From Cyanoderma ruficeps (Eukaryota > Chordata > Aves > Passeriformes > Timaliidae): a stretch of DNA of 64,000 bases. The stretch spans positions 2,458,526 through 2,522,525 of the forward strand of contig VZDJ01000219.1 in assembly GCA_008694505.1 (NCBI GenBank), read 5' to 3'. The position numbers were made by a program, and so were the translations under genes. A model generated the notes under the pieces. That model did not search any database. It was not told the origin of the DNA and saw nothing but the letters and a program-made list of their open reading frames with translations. Below are positions 25,543 to 37,442 of the stretch, in pieces (within the stretch, counting starts at the first letter, position 1; the number at the start of each line of letters is the position of its first letter).

Positions 25543-28500
25543 CTAACAGAAGACAGGGAACCTCGCTGTATTCGTCTTGTTCCCTGTTTAAATTGATCTT
25601 GGATTCCTTTAGATGTGGTGGCACAGCTTCAATGGAAGCCAGGTTTGTTCCCATCCCTTTAATCTGCAGGTAAGGGTGTTCTCCTGGGAGTGGGAGTAAA
25701 TATGCATGAGGCTGCAGAGAATAACCCAAACACCTAATTTCTTTGGGTTAGGTGTCTAACTACCAGATTAGTCAGTAAATGGTAACCACAGGCTACTCCT
25801 CCTTTAGCACATTTTAAATACATTAGCTCTGTTTAGTTCTTTGGAGGAAAGAATGTGCATGGTGCCTACCTTCAAGGACAAGTTCCAAGCAGTGAATCTG
25901 AAGTGAATGTAAGTGTATTTCTTCAGCTTTTATTAAAGTGCCTGAGGAGTGGGACTGCAGCTGTGTCACTGCCCCATGGGCTGGATCAGCCACTGCTCCA
26001 TGGCTGAGCTGCTGAACAGGCACAGCCTGGAGCCTGCACGTGTCACCAGCTCCAGTCCTCAGTGCCTTCAGGGGCTCTCAGAATTGCCTTGTCACTTACA
26101 GAGCCTGTGACACCAGAGCATCTTGTCCACTTTCACAAGGGCCGTGGCTCTCTCTTTTCACCCTTTGAAAAATTGACCTTCAGTGTGATTTGAAAGGAAA
26201 GAAAAAAAGAGGCAACAAGAAAGATTAGCAGTTTACTGGTGGTAACTGCTGGATGCTTGTCCCCTTGCCTTTTAAGCACATCTTTGAATTTTCTAACCTG
26301 GAACTGCTGATTTTTCAGTGTGTCCCTATAGATCATTATTTCTCTGTTAGTATGTAGGTGCTCCACCACACACACTGCTATAGCTTGATCAAAACAGGCA
26401 TGATAAAAGGATTTCTGGAAGCCGATGCTATATAAATACGTTGTACAAAGAAAGTGAAATTTTAGGAGACCAGCTTGTTAGTAATAGGAACATTTTACCT
26501 ATGGAATGTGCATTCTGGTCTTGCTTAGACTCAAAATAGGATCTTTCTGAAAGTTCTATTGCATCTCAGATGTAAATTACGGGATGGATGGAATGGTTAC
26601 CTGGGGGAAGTTCACTGGCTGGCATCACACAAGAGGTCACTCCAGCTGATAATCGTAATTTTTTCCAACCCTGTAAGCTGGCAATTGTGAAATGCAATGA
26701 TCCATTGTAACAGCATAGGACTCTTCAGAATAAAGAGAGAGCTTATCTTCCTGAACAATGCCTCTCAAATGTTTTAATGTGTTGTAAAGAGGATTATTTT
26801 AATTAATTGGTGCAATTTCCTACATTTATTACATATAGTGCACTATTATTAGTCAGTCATGTAACTGCACCTGATTTAAATGTTCAATTTTCATTTTTAA
26901 TCCTATGTCTGCAATTACATAGTAAGAAATAATAATAATAAAAAATACAAATGTAAGTATTTCTGTGTTCCAAGGAAGTAACCACACCATGGTATGGGAG
27001 AAGCAGCTGTATATCATGCAGTGAACACCTAGCAGAGAAGGAGTGCCATGATAGAGAATTTTAACACACTGGAATTACCATCTTTGGTAACTCAGTAACT
27101 GTGGTGTATATGTGACATTGCAATAAGGGAGTTTGTGTCACCTCCTAAATATTGCCACAAGCTGCATGTAATTCATCAAACGAAAAGAAAGGTGTTGAAT
27201 TGCACCAGGATTTTCAGGTAGTTTCCAGTCTCTTTATTCTCTTTAGCCTTTTTTTTTTTTTCCCCTTTTATAGGCAGCCCATCCACCTTGTAAGAATGGT
27301 AGCCTGTCTTTGAAGTGGCTCAAATGGAAGCACGGAGCAGGTAGAAAGGCACTTGCCATGTGCTCGAACATCTCTCACCAGTGCACAGCCCTCAACAAGG
27401 TTGCAGTTTGGGAAGAAGAGGGGAAAAAAAATGTGGAAAGTCTTTTCCCCTGCTCAGTGGAAAGTTAAGAAAGTGTGAAGACCTTTGTAGACATGGAACA
27501 CTGTTGTACTTTGAGGAATTGCTGTCTGCAAATGAGCAGGTTCAGTATGCACAGCCATCCTTAGTGGGTGCCAAACTCACCAGAACAGCACCTGTGTGCT
27601 GTGGTGTGTGTTCTGTATACAAGAAACTCTGAACTTACACACCTGAACTCTTTTTTCCTATAGCTGACCACAAATAGTTGAAAGGAATTTGGAAGAATAT
27701 GTCTGTCAACCAAGTGTAAAGTGGATTAGCACCAGCTGGAAACAAATGATGAGCCTTTGCTCATCTGGCTGACCAAGAGGACAATTCACTGGTCACTGAG
27801 AAGAATTTTTGTGTTTAAATTGTCCAGCTCTGAGGAAAAAACACATTGTGGGTGTTAAAATTAGGTGTCACTGTTGAAGAGTTGGTCAGATGCACTGCTC
27901 CCACAGAGGTTACTGTGCTAAGAATACTTATGTGATAATCCAGTGTGATAACCCACTAATACAAATGGTAAACTAAAGACATAAATATCAGGATCGTTCT
28001 TAATCTGTGAATCAGGACCCAGGTCTTCTTTTGGCCCACCCAGTTACTGGAGTCATACTGGTTTCTAATGACTTTTTAGATGCCAGTTCCCAAATCCTGA
28101 AATCTGTGTTGTTGCTGCTGTTGTAACATAAATGGAAGATACAGTTGTTAACTGGTCCTCAGTCTGGCTTTGCAAGCTCCAGTCTGAGTGTAATTGCAAT
28201 GTTAATTCTCAGCCATTTTAATGGCTCTGACACTACAGAGGGTGAACACTTTCACTTGTCTTCCTGCTGCAATTACTGAGATGTTGTAGCCATTACATTA
28301 AGAAAAACTCTTTGCTTTATGTACTTGTCTGTATATAGAAATGCCTTTGCTTTTTGAGAATGGGAGGAAACGCCACCAGGTGATTGTGATAAAAACCATG
28401 GAGAGCAGGGGGCATTCTGGTCAGTGACAATGAGGTCACTGACAAGGTGAGCTAAGGATAAAATCAACATTTATTTCTGATGTCAGGAGTGGTTTTAGCT

Positions 28501-28880
28501 GAGCTCTGCATGAAGGGGTATTGGTGTGGATGAGGTACCCCACAGACACACACTCTGCACGAGGTGCAAGGAGGCTGATTTTAGGTAAATGGCACCACAC
28601 ACAGACAGCTCTAGTACCTAAACTAAGTGAAAGGTCACTTAAATTGTTTTAGCCACAAGAAGTGGTAGAATAATATACCTGGAACAATATACAGAGAAAG
28701 AAAAGAAGCAAGTAGGAAGGTGTAAAGGATGAAGTACCTATTTTACATAAGATTGAAATTATTTCAGTCAGTACAAGATTTGAAGCCTGCCTCAAAAGCA
28801 ATGTTAAGTTTGCAGTATTCAGCAGTGAGGCTGTGAACTGGTACAGACAAATCATCTGCTGGAAGGTGCATGTGAAAATG
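25543..28880. other. non-coding DNA, no gene recognised
   Basis: Unique-looking sequence with one T-rich run near 27,249-27,262 and a short AAT repeat at about 26,928-26,941. Open frames are short and unrecognised. Confidence 0.55.
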
Positions 28881-28932
28881 NNNNNNNNNNNNNNNNNNNN
28901 NNNNNNNNNNNNNNNNNNNNNNNNNNNNNNNN
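28881..28932. other. assembly gap (52 N)
   Basis: A run of 52 undetermined bases. It abuts a low-complexity A/C tract, so the gap is probably the unresolved part of that tract. Open frames reported across it are meaningless. Confidence 0.98.
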
Positions 28933-29063
28933 AACAAAACCAACCAAACAAAAAAACCCAAACCAAACCAACCCCCAAAAAACCACCACCAACAATAAAA
29001 CAACAGAAACCAAAACTCCTCCCCCAAAAAAACAAACCAAACCAAACCCAACCCAACAAAACA
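28933..29063. repeat. A/C-only low-complexity tract beside the gap
   Basis: About 130 bp made almost entirely of A and C on the plus strand (G and T on the minus strand), with AACCAAACC-, CCCCCAAAA- and CCACCACC-type runs and only a few T or G. There is no single repeat unit. The same strand bias recurs in shorter patches at about 18,450-18,505, 22,211-22,245 and 46,606-46,634, and as G/T at 36,551-36,671. Confidence 0.85.
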
Positions 29064-31495
29064 AGGTAAAACTACAAGTGTCCAATATATAAAACAGGAC
29101 ATGCAGTTTGTGACAGTTTGCCTTCTGAGTGATACGTCTGCCCCTATATGAACTGCCAATGAAAACTTCAACAGAATTTGTTCCTTTTAAATAAGATCAC
29201 TCTGGAGACTGAGGCAGGAATTAGAAGGAGGAAAAATGGAATTTTTTAAAAAATACTTTCACAGATCAGTGAATATTTTAACTTTCATAAGCTCACTTAC
29301 CATTATGAAATATAATAGAACAATCTTTTTCTTCATTTTCTTAGTACACAAGTACTATCAAGAGAATGAAAAATACTAGATAATCATAAACCAACATAAC
29401 TTTTTAGAATTGGGATAACTTTTTTTTTTCCCAACAGGTAGCATGAGGTTTTTGTCATTGCACAGCATTTTTAATAAAATAATTAAATATTAGAGATCAC
29501 TCTTTCAGGAAACTGTTAGTTAATTTTACTTTTACTCTGTTTGACCCTAATTTTGCCCCATCTTTCATTGCTAACTTTGATGTTCTGTGCTTTCTTATGC
29601 CCTCTTTTCTTTTAATGCAAAGTATTTCCTTGAAAAGAAGTTCCATGCGAGCACACAAAAGTATTCAGCTGCTTAATTTATCTTCTGACAAAATCCAACA
29701 ACTCCATTCAGGATCAGAGCCCCTTTTTTTTTTTTTTTTTTNTCCTCTCTCTGTGAAGGTCGTGCTTTAAGTGCCTGATTTCCTGAATACTCTGTGAAAG
29801 AGGGATGATGAACTTAGCTGTTATCAGCTACTTTGTGTGACGAAAGGTGCAAGATAAAGAGGAACTTTTCATGCCTGATCTCCTTTCATTATCTGTTGTG
29901 TTAAACTGCACTGAGCAGTCCCTGAGCAGCCCAATATTTAATGCATTGGCTATAGCAGCACTGGGCAATAGATTTATAAAGTGATATGGTAGACACAGTT
30001 TACTTGCTGTAAATATGTATAATGCAAAGAAACACGTCCATTTATCACTTCTACCAGTATGAACTCCTGCAGTATGAAAAAGAAATTAAGGTGGCCATAG
30101 AAGAATGAGAAGTTTGAGCAGGATTTATGTTTTCAGGGATGTATAAACTACAAGGGCTGTTTTAAGGTTAGAAAAGTACCAATAATCACTACTGAAATGC
30201 CTAAATGCTAAAAATGAGTTTTTAACTGTAGATAAGTAGGAAAGAATAAGCCTAAACTGAATTGAAATGAAACTAAAATTTTTATTATGTCTGCATATTT
30301 TATAAAGTTGAAATTTAAGGTGCTGAAAAAAGGAAGAGAATGCAAGTAATCCAAGGAATAAAGAGAACATCTGCTCAACAAGATTAGTTTCATGTATGTT
30401 TTCTTTTCTGTTCCTTTCTTAGTTTAATACATACATCTCATTTTAAAAAATGTCATGTTTGCCATATAAAATCTGCCAACTTAGTGATCCGCAATTTCCT
30501 TCTAGATTTAATGTCACTTCATTGTAATTTTTCTGTATTTTCAAACAGTTTAGTTGTCTGTGCTCATTAAAACCATAATTTCATTGCCTCCAAAGGAATT
30601 TGTGAATGCTGGTTAACCCTCTCTAACTTAGGACTTGCTATGTAAGTTTATTCTTCTATACAATTTTGCAGAACTGACATTTGTGAAACTCTATTTGTTT
30701 GTTTTCTGCATTCTCCTGTCCTGTTAGTATTTAAAAGGTGCAGGAGATCCTTTGTACTATTCCTGTCATAAGCTATTCCCAGGCTAATTTCTGATTTCAG
30801 GAAAAAAAATAAAGGTGTAAACTGAGACTGTCAGATCCTCAATGACAGCATACACATGGGATATAAAGGTATCTTAAAAAGAAAACTTAAAATTCTCTCA
30901 CCGTCTCCTAAGGAACCTGAAACTTATTTTACTAATACCAATATTGCTTCTTTCCTAATTATAACTATTGAAATAGTAAACTGAAATAGAAACTCTGAAA
31001 TATAATGTATTCAGTATAAAAACATGTAGAAAATAAAATTAGATATAGAGAATCAAATGCAGTCTTTACATTGCTAATAAGAATGTGGAACTGGAATTCA
31101 TTCATACTTGAGTTCATCATACACAATTTTTCCTGAGAATGCTGCAGACTCTCAGGTCTGATGACCTGCTTCACTTACAGAAAACCTGACTTTTCCAGTG
31201 TTCCAGATAAATATGACTCTAAATATAATTAAGAATATGTGTCTGTTGTGTAAGGAGACACAATCCACACTAATTCATTCATGTTCCAACACATGTCCAA
31301 CAATGGGCCACACAAAACTTGGTGTCTGTCCCTGACCCGATAGTTACTCCTGGCATAATTAAGTTTGCCTCTGGCAATTAATCACCTTGCCTGCCAACAA
31401 ACAGTGTATTTATCTTCATTAGCTTCCTGCATGGGAGCCTTTCCTTTCTGCCCTGGACAGGGAGCTCCAAACACTCGTTTGGCTGCTGAAGGGAC
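29064..31495. other. AT-rich non-coding DNA, no gene recognised
   Basis: Unique-looking AT-rich sequence. At 29,724-29,743 there is a poly-T run containing a single undetermined base at 29,742. Nothing gene-like was seen. Confidence 0.55.
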
Positions 31496-31843
31496 TGGAT
31501 TCCATGGAAGGGAAGTGGATTCCATGGAAGGGATGTGGATTTCATGGAAGGGATGAGAATTCCATGAAAGGGAAGTGGATTCTCTGGAAGGGAAGTGATA
31601 CCATGGAAGGGAAGTAGATTCCATGGAAGGGAAGTAGATTCTCTGGAAGGGATGTGGATTCCATGGAAGAGATGTGGATTCCCTGGAAGGAATGTGGATT
31701 CCATGGAAGGGAAGTGGATTCCATGGAAGAGATGTGGATTCCCTGGAAGGGAAGTGGATTCAATGGAAGAGATGTGGATTCCCTGGAAGGGATGTGGATT
31801 CCCTGGAGGGGATGCAGATTTCCTGTAAAGGATGTGGATTCAG
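31496..31843. repeat. 20-bp minisatellite, about 17 copies
   Basis: Tandem units of consensus TGGATTCCATGGAAGGGAAG from 31,496, with one 19-bp unit near 31,596. Common variants are CCATGG to CCCTGG or CTCTGG, and GGGAAG to GGGATG or GAGATG. The left copies are closest to the consensus and the right end decays (GCAGATTTCCTGTAAAGG). Since 20 is not a multiple of 3 and the unit lacks a stop in any frame, three overlapping frames of about 80-108 codons stay open on each strand. These are not genes. Confidence 0.95.
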
Positions 31844-34800
31844 CCCTGAGAGGCACAGGTGCTGCCCCTCAGGACAGGGCCCAGAGGTGGCCCCAGCTCC
31901 CAAGGGCTGGGCTGGCACTCTGTGCATTAAGTGTGACCCCACAGCCACAGGAAACCCAAACCTGAGACCATGATTTTGCATTTCCAGCTTTCTCCTATAT
32001 TTTAATGAAAGACAAACAGAATTATGGACAGTGCAAATTATTTTTCTCAAGTGAGAAAGAAAAGAGAGGATGCCAGACTAATTTATTTGCTTTTGTCTGC
32101 ATCTCCTTTTCCATGATTATCTTAACAAATGAGTTTACTAGCAGGAATGTTTGGTAAAATAATGAAGCAAATATTGTTAAATATTGTGATTATTCATAGC
32201 AGAACCTATAAGTCATGTTTCTCCAATTGGAAAAGAGAAATGTGTTTCACAACCTACATACCCATTCAAAAAGAGCTTGAATATTCAAAAAGCTCTGCTT
32301 ATGAATGAATTACATAAAAATTATGCATAGATATTATTCAGCAAACAGTTTGAACATATACATCAGAAAAACTAGTTTGTTTGGAAAACTTGCAAACACA
32401 TAATGGAGCAAAGAAATTATTCATTATGAATTATTTGCACAGCATCTGTCTTACTTTCTCATGTTAATTGCCTCTGCTAAACCACATTTTCACCCCCTCA
32501 GTATGTAAATTTAAATGATTTTGCATATTCTCTGAATATCCAGTAAATGCAAGTTTCATTACCTTACTGCTTACATTTTTTTCTCTCTAATTGTACTGGC
32601 ATTTGTGTAATTTTAAAATTTGACCTACCAGCTTCCTGTAGATTGCAACCTTTTCCTCTAGATTCTGATTATTGCCTAAGAAGAAAAAAAAAAAAAGAAA
32701 CCCACGTATAAAAAAATTTAAACCCATCCATACTGACTGCATTTGTGAAAGATCTTGTAAGATATGTGTTAATTCCCGCTGTATTTATAAAAGCTAGGGC
32801 TTGTTTTTAATCACAACCCATTAAAGGTAATTATTGTAAATCTAGGACATGACCCACAATTGATTGGAATTAACAGAGAGAATTTTCCTGACTTCTCAGA
32901 GCCTACAGCAGACCTTCTCCTACAGGAACTGGGTGATGGATCACCATGTCCTTTTGGGCTTCCTAAGAGGTACCACTCTTGTGTAGAATTGTTCATTCTA
33001 CAAATACAAGCTTGTACATCAGGCAGTAAAATGTTGTCAGTCAAAAAATTTGACTTCCCGTAAAAAAATCTCTTTTTTTTTCCCTTGAATTTTGTGAAAT
33101 TTTGATTCTTAGACCCCTTACTCATGTTGTCTCTCTAAGAAACACCATGAGAAGAAAGTGTGCACGTGGCATCCTGTCTTTTTTTTTGCCATCACTTCCT
33201 ACCACCAGCAGAAATAAATGTTTTGTCCAAAGCTGTTTGGTCTCTAGAAAATAAATGTGAGTTTAACCCTTCAGGCCTGCTAACAGGAACAACTCCCTGG
33301 CAAAATCTGTCCCCCTGTGTCCTGAGAATGGCCCGGCCCAGAGAAGCCTCAGGACTGTCTCTCCTTTATCACACACTTTGTTAGAGATCTGATAAAGCAC
33401 TTGGAAAGCATCAGTGCTGTGCTCAGAAGCCAAGCTCTTTGAGAAGTACAAATACAAATGTTTCTAATGGCATAAAACCTTCTGTTTAGGACTCCACTCT
33501 CAATGTACCACAAAATACACAACCCCTGAAATTATTCCTCGTTTCTATTTTATACTGAGGCTACAAAACACTGTGTTAACATGGGTAGAACGAAACATCC
33601 TTACTAATTTATTTGCTGTGGGCAGAAACCTTGCGGAATGCTTACAGGAAGCGTTTTGCAGCAGCCATTAGTGCTTTGCCAAGGCACAGGAAGCAGATGT
33701 TACTGCATATCACTACTAAAACCTCAAGTTTTCTAGCATCCTAATGGATTACAACAGGGGAAAAGTAATTAGGATGTGGTGTTATGATACAGCATTTTTG
33801 CATAAATATGAGATTTCACTGACTTGTGCTCTACAGGTACTTGTGGGTCATAACAGAATTTCTGTCATGAGAAGCTCCCAGTGCACCAGAGAGAGCTCAG
33901 GGGTGTTTTCTGCTGCTGATCCATCCCCCCTTGGTGCTGTAATGCACCAGGCCTGGCTTTCACATCACATCTGGAATGAGCAGCACCAATAAAATTTTGG
34001 GCCTAATCTTCAGCGACTCATTTTTTTGTAATATACCTTTAGGCTACTGAACACATCTATAGGCTTCTCCTCAGGACAGGATGTGTTGTCCTGTATGCTT
34101 TAGCAGTTCAGTGAGCTGAGCTGATTCAAATGAGCCTTGAAATGTTAAATACAACTTGTAATATCAAACGCTCTCATATCAAATAATTTTCTTCCTGTGG
34201 ATCCTAGGGAGATTAAGGACTCATGCAGTGACTGAAATGTCCACTACTTACATCAAATATCTCAGCACTGGCTGTATCATTATCTGCTCACTGGAGGAAT
34301 GGCTGGAAAATGCAACTGCAGCACTTCTGACTTGATTTGTAAATCAAGCATAAGGAGCATCTCTCCGGTCCATATGGCAACATGTGAATGTGAAAGGTTA
34401 AGCAACAGTGTCACAGAGTGACCAAAGCCTTCATGTACAACCTTGAGGTGATGTCTTCTTTGTAACTAGTGTAGAAATTAATTTTTGGGTAAGAGAGAAA
34501 ACTAAATGCAGTATGGCTGCACTCCAAATTTTCCTTCCATCTGCTTATCTCAAAGCCCAGAGAAAGTTGTCTCTTCTTTATTGTTTTCCTGGGTTTGCTT
34601 TCGTGTCTTGCAGCAGTGTGTGTTTACAGCTTGCTCACCTTCCTTTCCTTCTCAGCTGAATTGAGATGAAGTCTGGTTTGAATCATCCAAAATGCCTTCA
34701 CCCAAACCACTCCTGCGTGCTGAGAATTGGAGAGTGGGAACTTGCAAGACATTTGCTGCTTCTGTCCCCCCTCTTTGCTTTGCAGATGCAGAGGAGACAC

Positions 34801-36550
34801 TCAGAGCAGGGTGCTGGTTCTCCTTGACCTTGGGGCCTGCAGTGACACAGTGCAGCCCTTGTGTCCTTGTGCAGGACCCGGGCTCAGCTGGGGCTCCTGC
34901 CTGCCCTAATTCTGGCACGTTCTTACTGACACACATTTCTGCGCTATAATTAACCTAATTATCATATCATAAAGCAGCAGTACGATTTCGATCTGTGCAC
35001 TTGGTGGTAGGCTTATGAAAACCAAATATTTTGAAAGGTAATTAGTAAGTAACTCAGTGTGAAAACTGGGAGGTTGTGTTTTCCAGGATTGGCACTCTCA
35101 TTGGAAATGCAGTCACACCTGGGATCAAATGGTTCTGGAGATGCTGTTTGAAAAACTCTGAGAATGGCAGTAGACTATAAGTGGGCAGATCTCAGTGTTG
35201 GCAACAATTAAAAGAATTATATTAGCATATAGAAAAAGAACCTTTTCTAAATCACATTTATTTAAGGCCCCTAGTTTCAGGAGAAAATGTGGAGTCTTGA
35301 TACTGCTATGGAACAACTGTTAACTGCATAATGACAGACACAGCATACAGAAACAAGTAGGGAGTACTTTCATGGAAAGCATATTGTCATTTTCCTTGCA
35401 TTGAAAGTCAAAGGCAATTAAAACATAATTTAATTAGAGAATATCTTATCAGCTGTAAAAAGTAAAATTGATTGATATGCAGTGTAGGAATAACTTGGCT
35501 GCTGCTATTTGTAAAGTGATGCTGAGGCTGACAAATTAGTCACTTGGTTTTTTATTTGATAATTTCATGTATTTTTATATTTTCTTTCACCACTGAAAGC
35601 ATTTAATTAGCTAATGTTTGATTGCTCATTGTTTGGAAATGGAAAATATTACGACTGTATTGTGATTTGAAGAGTTGTTGGCCTTGAGATTAAGCATCTT
35701 GCATGACTACATCCTGCTCCCTCATTACTAAAAATATGTATCTGATAATAGGATTTTTCCTCTGATTATTTTTGTCTGTGTCACCATCCAATAAGATGTT
35801 TTAGTCTCCAGCTTAAACATCACATGAAGCTGGAAACAGGTCAGCATAGCTCAGAGCAGCTCCAAATCACTGAGCAATCTCCTCACTTGGAAGAATCCCT
35901 ATCACTGAGCCAAGGGCTGAATTTGGCCGTGCAAGGAGGAGCCAATCATGAGGGATGAGCATGGACAAACCAGCAAACCTACTGCTATTTTTAAAAAGCC
36001 AAAAAACCAAAAGGGATAGAAAACTTATTTGTTTTTTCTTAAAATATCTCTCTTACATTCATTAAACCAGAAATTTGTTCTCAATCTTTACTTCAGTGAA
36101 GAGTTGCAGGATGGTTTGAGTTAATAAATAGGAACAAAATATCCAGGTGTCTGTTCTTTTCTGTTAATTTTGTTCTTCAGAAGAGGAAGAGTTGATGACA
36201 TGGCTTCATGGGGTTTTTTTGGCTGTTTCTAATATTTCTGTGCTGCTAAGAGAATATAAGCAGACTAATATCCACATGGATTCCAAATTAATGCATTACT
36301 TCCCTCAGAATGAGCACTTCTACGAGAAAATCCTAGGACACTTTCAAAGGACTGGTAAATAAATCCATTAAATAAATAATTTTGAGTGGTCTTCAACACT
36401 TGACTAAAACCAGATGCCAGTGCTTTAGGGGTAGGACTCTTGAACTTTGCATTGCCTCTGTCCATAAAACTTCTACTCCATTTGTAGAGATTTACTGGGT
36501 AAAGTAAGAGATTCATCTTTGCTTCACTAAAATAATATCTTCAAACTGGA
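31844..36550. other. AT-rich non-coding DNA, no gene recognised
   Basis: Unique-looking sequence with a GC-richer shoulder right after the minisatellite (31,850-31,960) and A or T runs near 32.68, 33.07 and 33.18 kb. The segment 35,380-35,680 is rich in TAATTA and ATTGATTGATATG-type homeodomain-like sites and could be regulatory, but nothing here proves it. Confidence 0.5.
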
Positions 36551-36671
36551 ATTTTTTTGGGGGGGGCTGTGGGTTTTTGGTTTGTTTTTTTAAAGGTTTC
36601 AGGTCAGTTGTTTTTTGTTGTTGGTTTTTGTGTTTTTTGTTTTTTTTTTTTTTAANTTTTTTTTTTTTTTC
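36551..36671. repeat. G/T low-complexity tract with one ambiguous base
   Basis: A plus-strand tract dominated by T and G (GGGGGGG, GGTTTTTGGTTTG, TTGTTGTTGG) ending in a long T run with an undetermined base at 36,656. It is the strand mirror of the A/C tract at 28.9 kb. The 70-codon open frame here begins in the tract and is not credible. Confidence 0.85.
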
Positions 36672-37364
36672 CCAGATACAAATCCATTCTCCTTGGGTCT
36701 ACTAAAATCTTTTTGGAGTGTGGCAGCTGTGGTTTTTCCCTGCCAGGAAAATCTCTCTAGATGCATTTATTCCTGTGAAACCCAGTTTTCTATATGGGCT
36801 AACTTCTTTCAAAGTGGAGACCCATAACAATTGAATATGATTAATAAGGTAATTTCTGCTTTGCTCAAGGAAAGGATATCAGTGCACATGTACACCTTTT
36901 TATACTAAAATCAATTTCAGAGGATAGTTTTTCATATTAAATAGGTTATGAATAAGAATGGTCTCATTTAGATGCAAGAAAATATACAGAATTCTGTATA
37001 AATATTCTAACAGTATGAGAAGGGAAAATAATTTGAAGAAGTAACTCATTAGGTCTGACTTCACAGTGAGACATTTAATTAAAAAAGATAACTAAATCAA
37101 TTAGTTGTTTCTCAGATTGTTGGAGACAGCTGCTCTCAGGTATATCAGGTGTTATATATATGCATGAAAGATATATAATATGTATCATTATAATACAATT
37201 GCTTCTATGTAAACTGGTGTTTAGGAGCTGGTTGAAAAAGATTATCTCATTTGAAAAATCACACGAAGAGCTGTAAAAAAACCAGCACCATGTTACTGGA
37301 AACCCATAAGTGCACTGCTAGAGATGGATATTAACTCTACAGTCTACTCTAGTTGAAGATATTC
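36672..37364. other. AT-rich non-coding DNA
   Basis: Unique-looking sequence with a TA-rich patch at about 37,150-37,185. No gene recognised. Confidence 0.5.
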
Positions 37365-37442
37365 CTGCTCAGGGCAGGGGGTTGCCCTAGATGACCTTTT
37401 AAGGTCTCTTCCCACCCAAACTATGTGATGATTCTGTGATTC
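37365..37442 (+). mobile_element. CR1 LINE, short 3' tail, sense orientation
   Basis: About 78 bp of the extreme CR1 3' end: CAGGGGGTTGCCCTAGATGA, then CTTTTAAGGTCTCTTCCCAC, CCAAACTATG and the tail ATGATTCTGTGATTCT. It is a severely 5'-truncated copy. Confidence 0.88.

Noticed and set aside
28649..29171. Frames with an 18-residue unknown block
   Set aside because: They cross the 52-N gap and the A/C-only tract, so the translation has no meaning.
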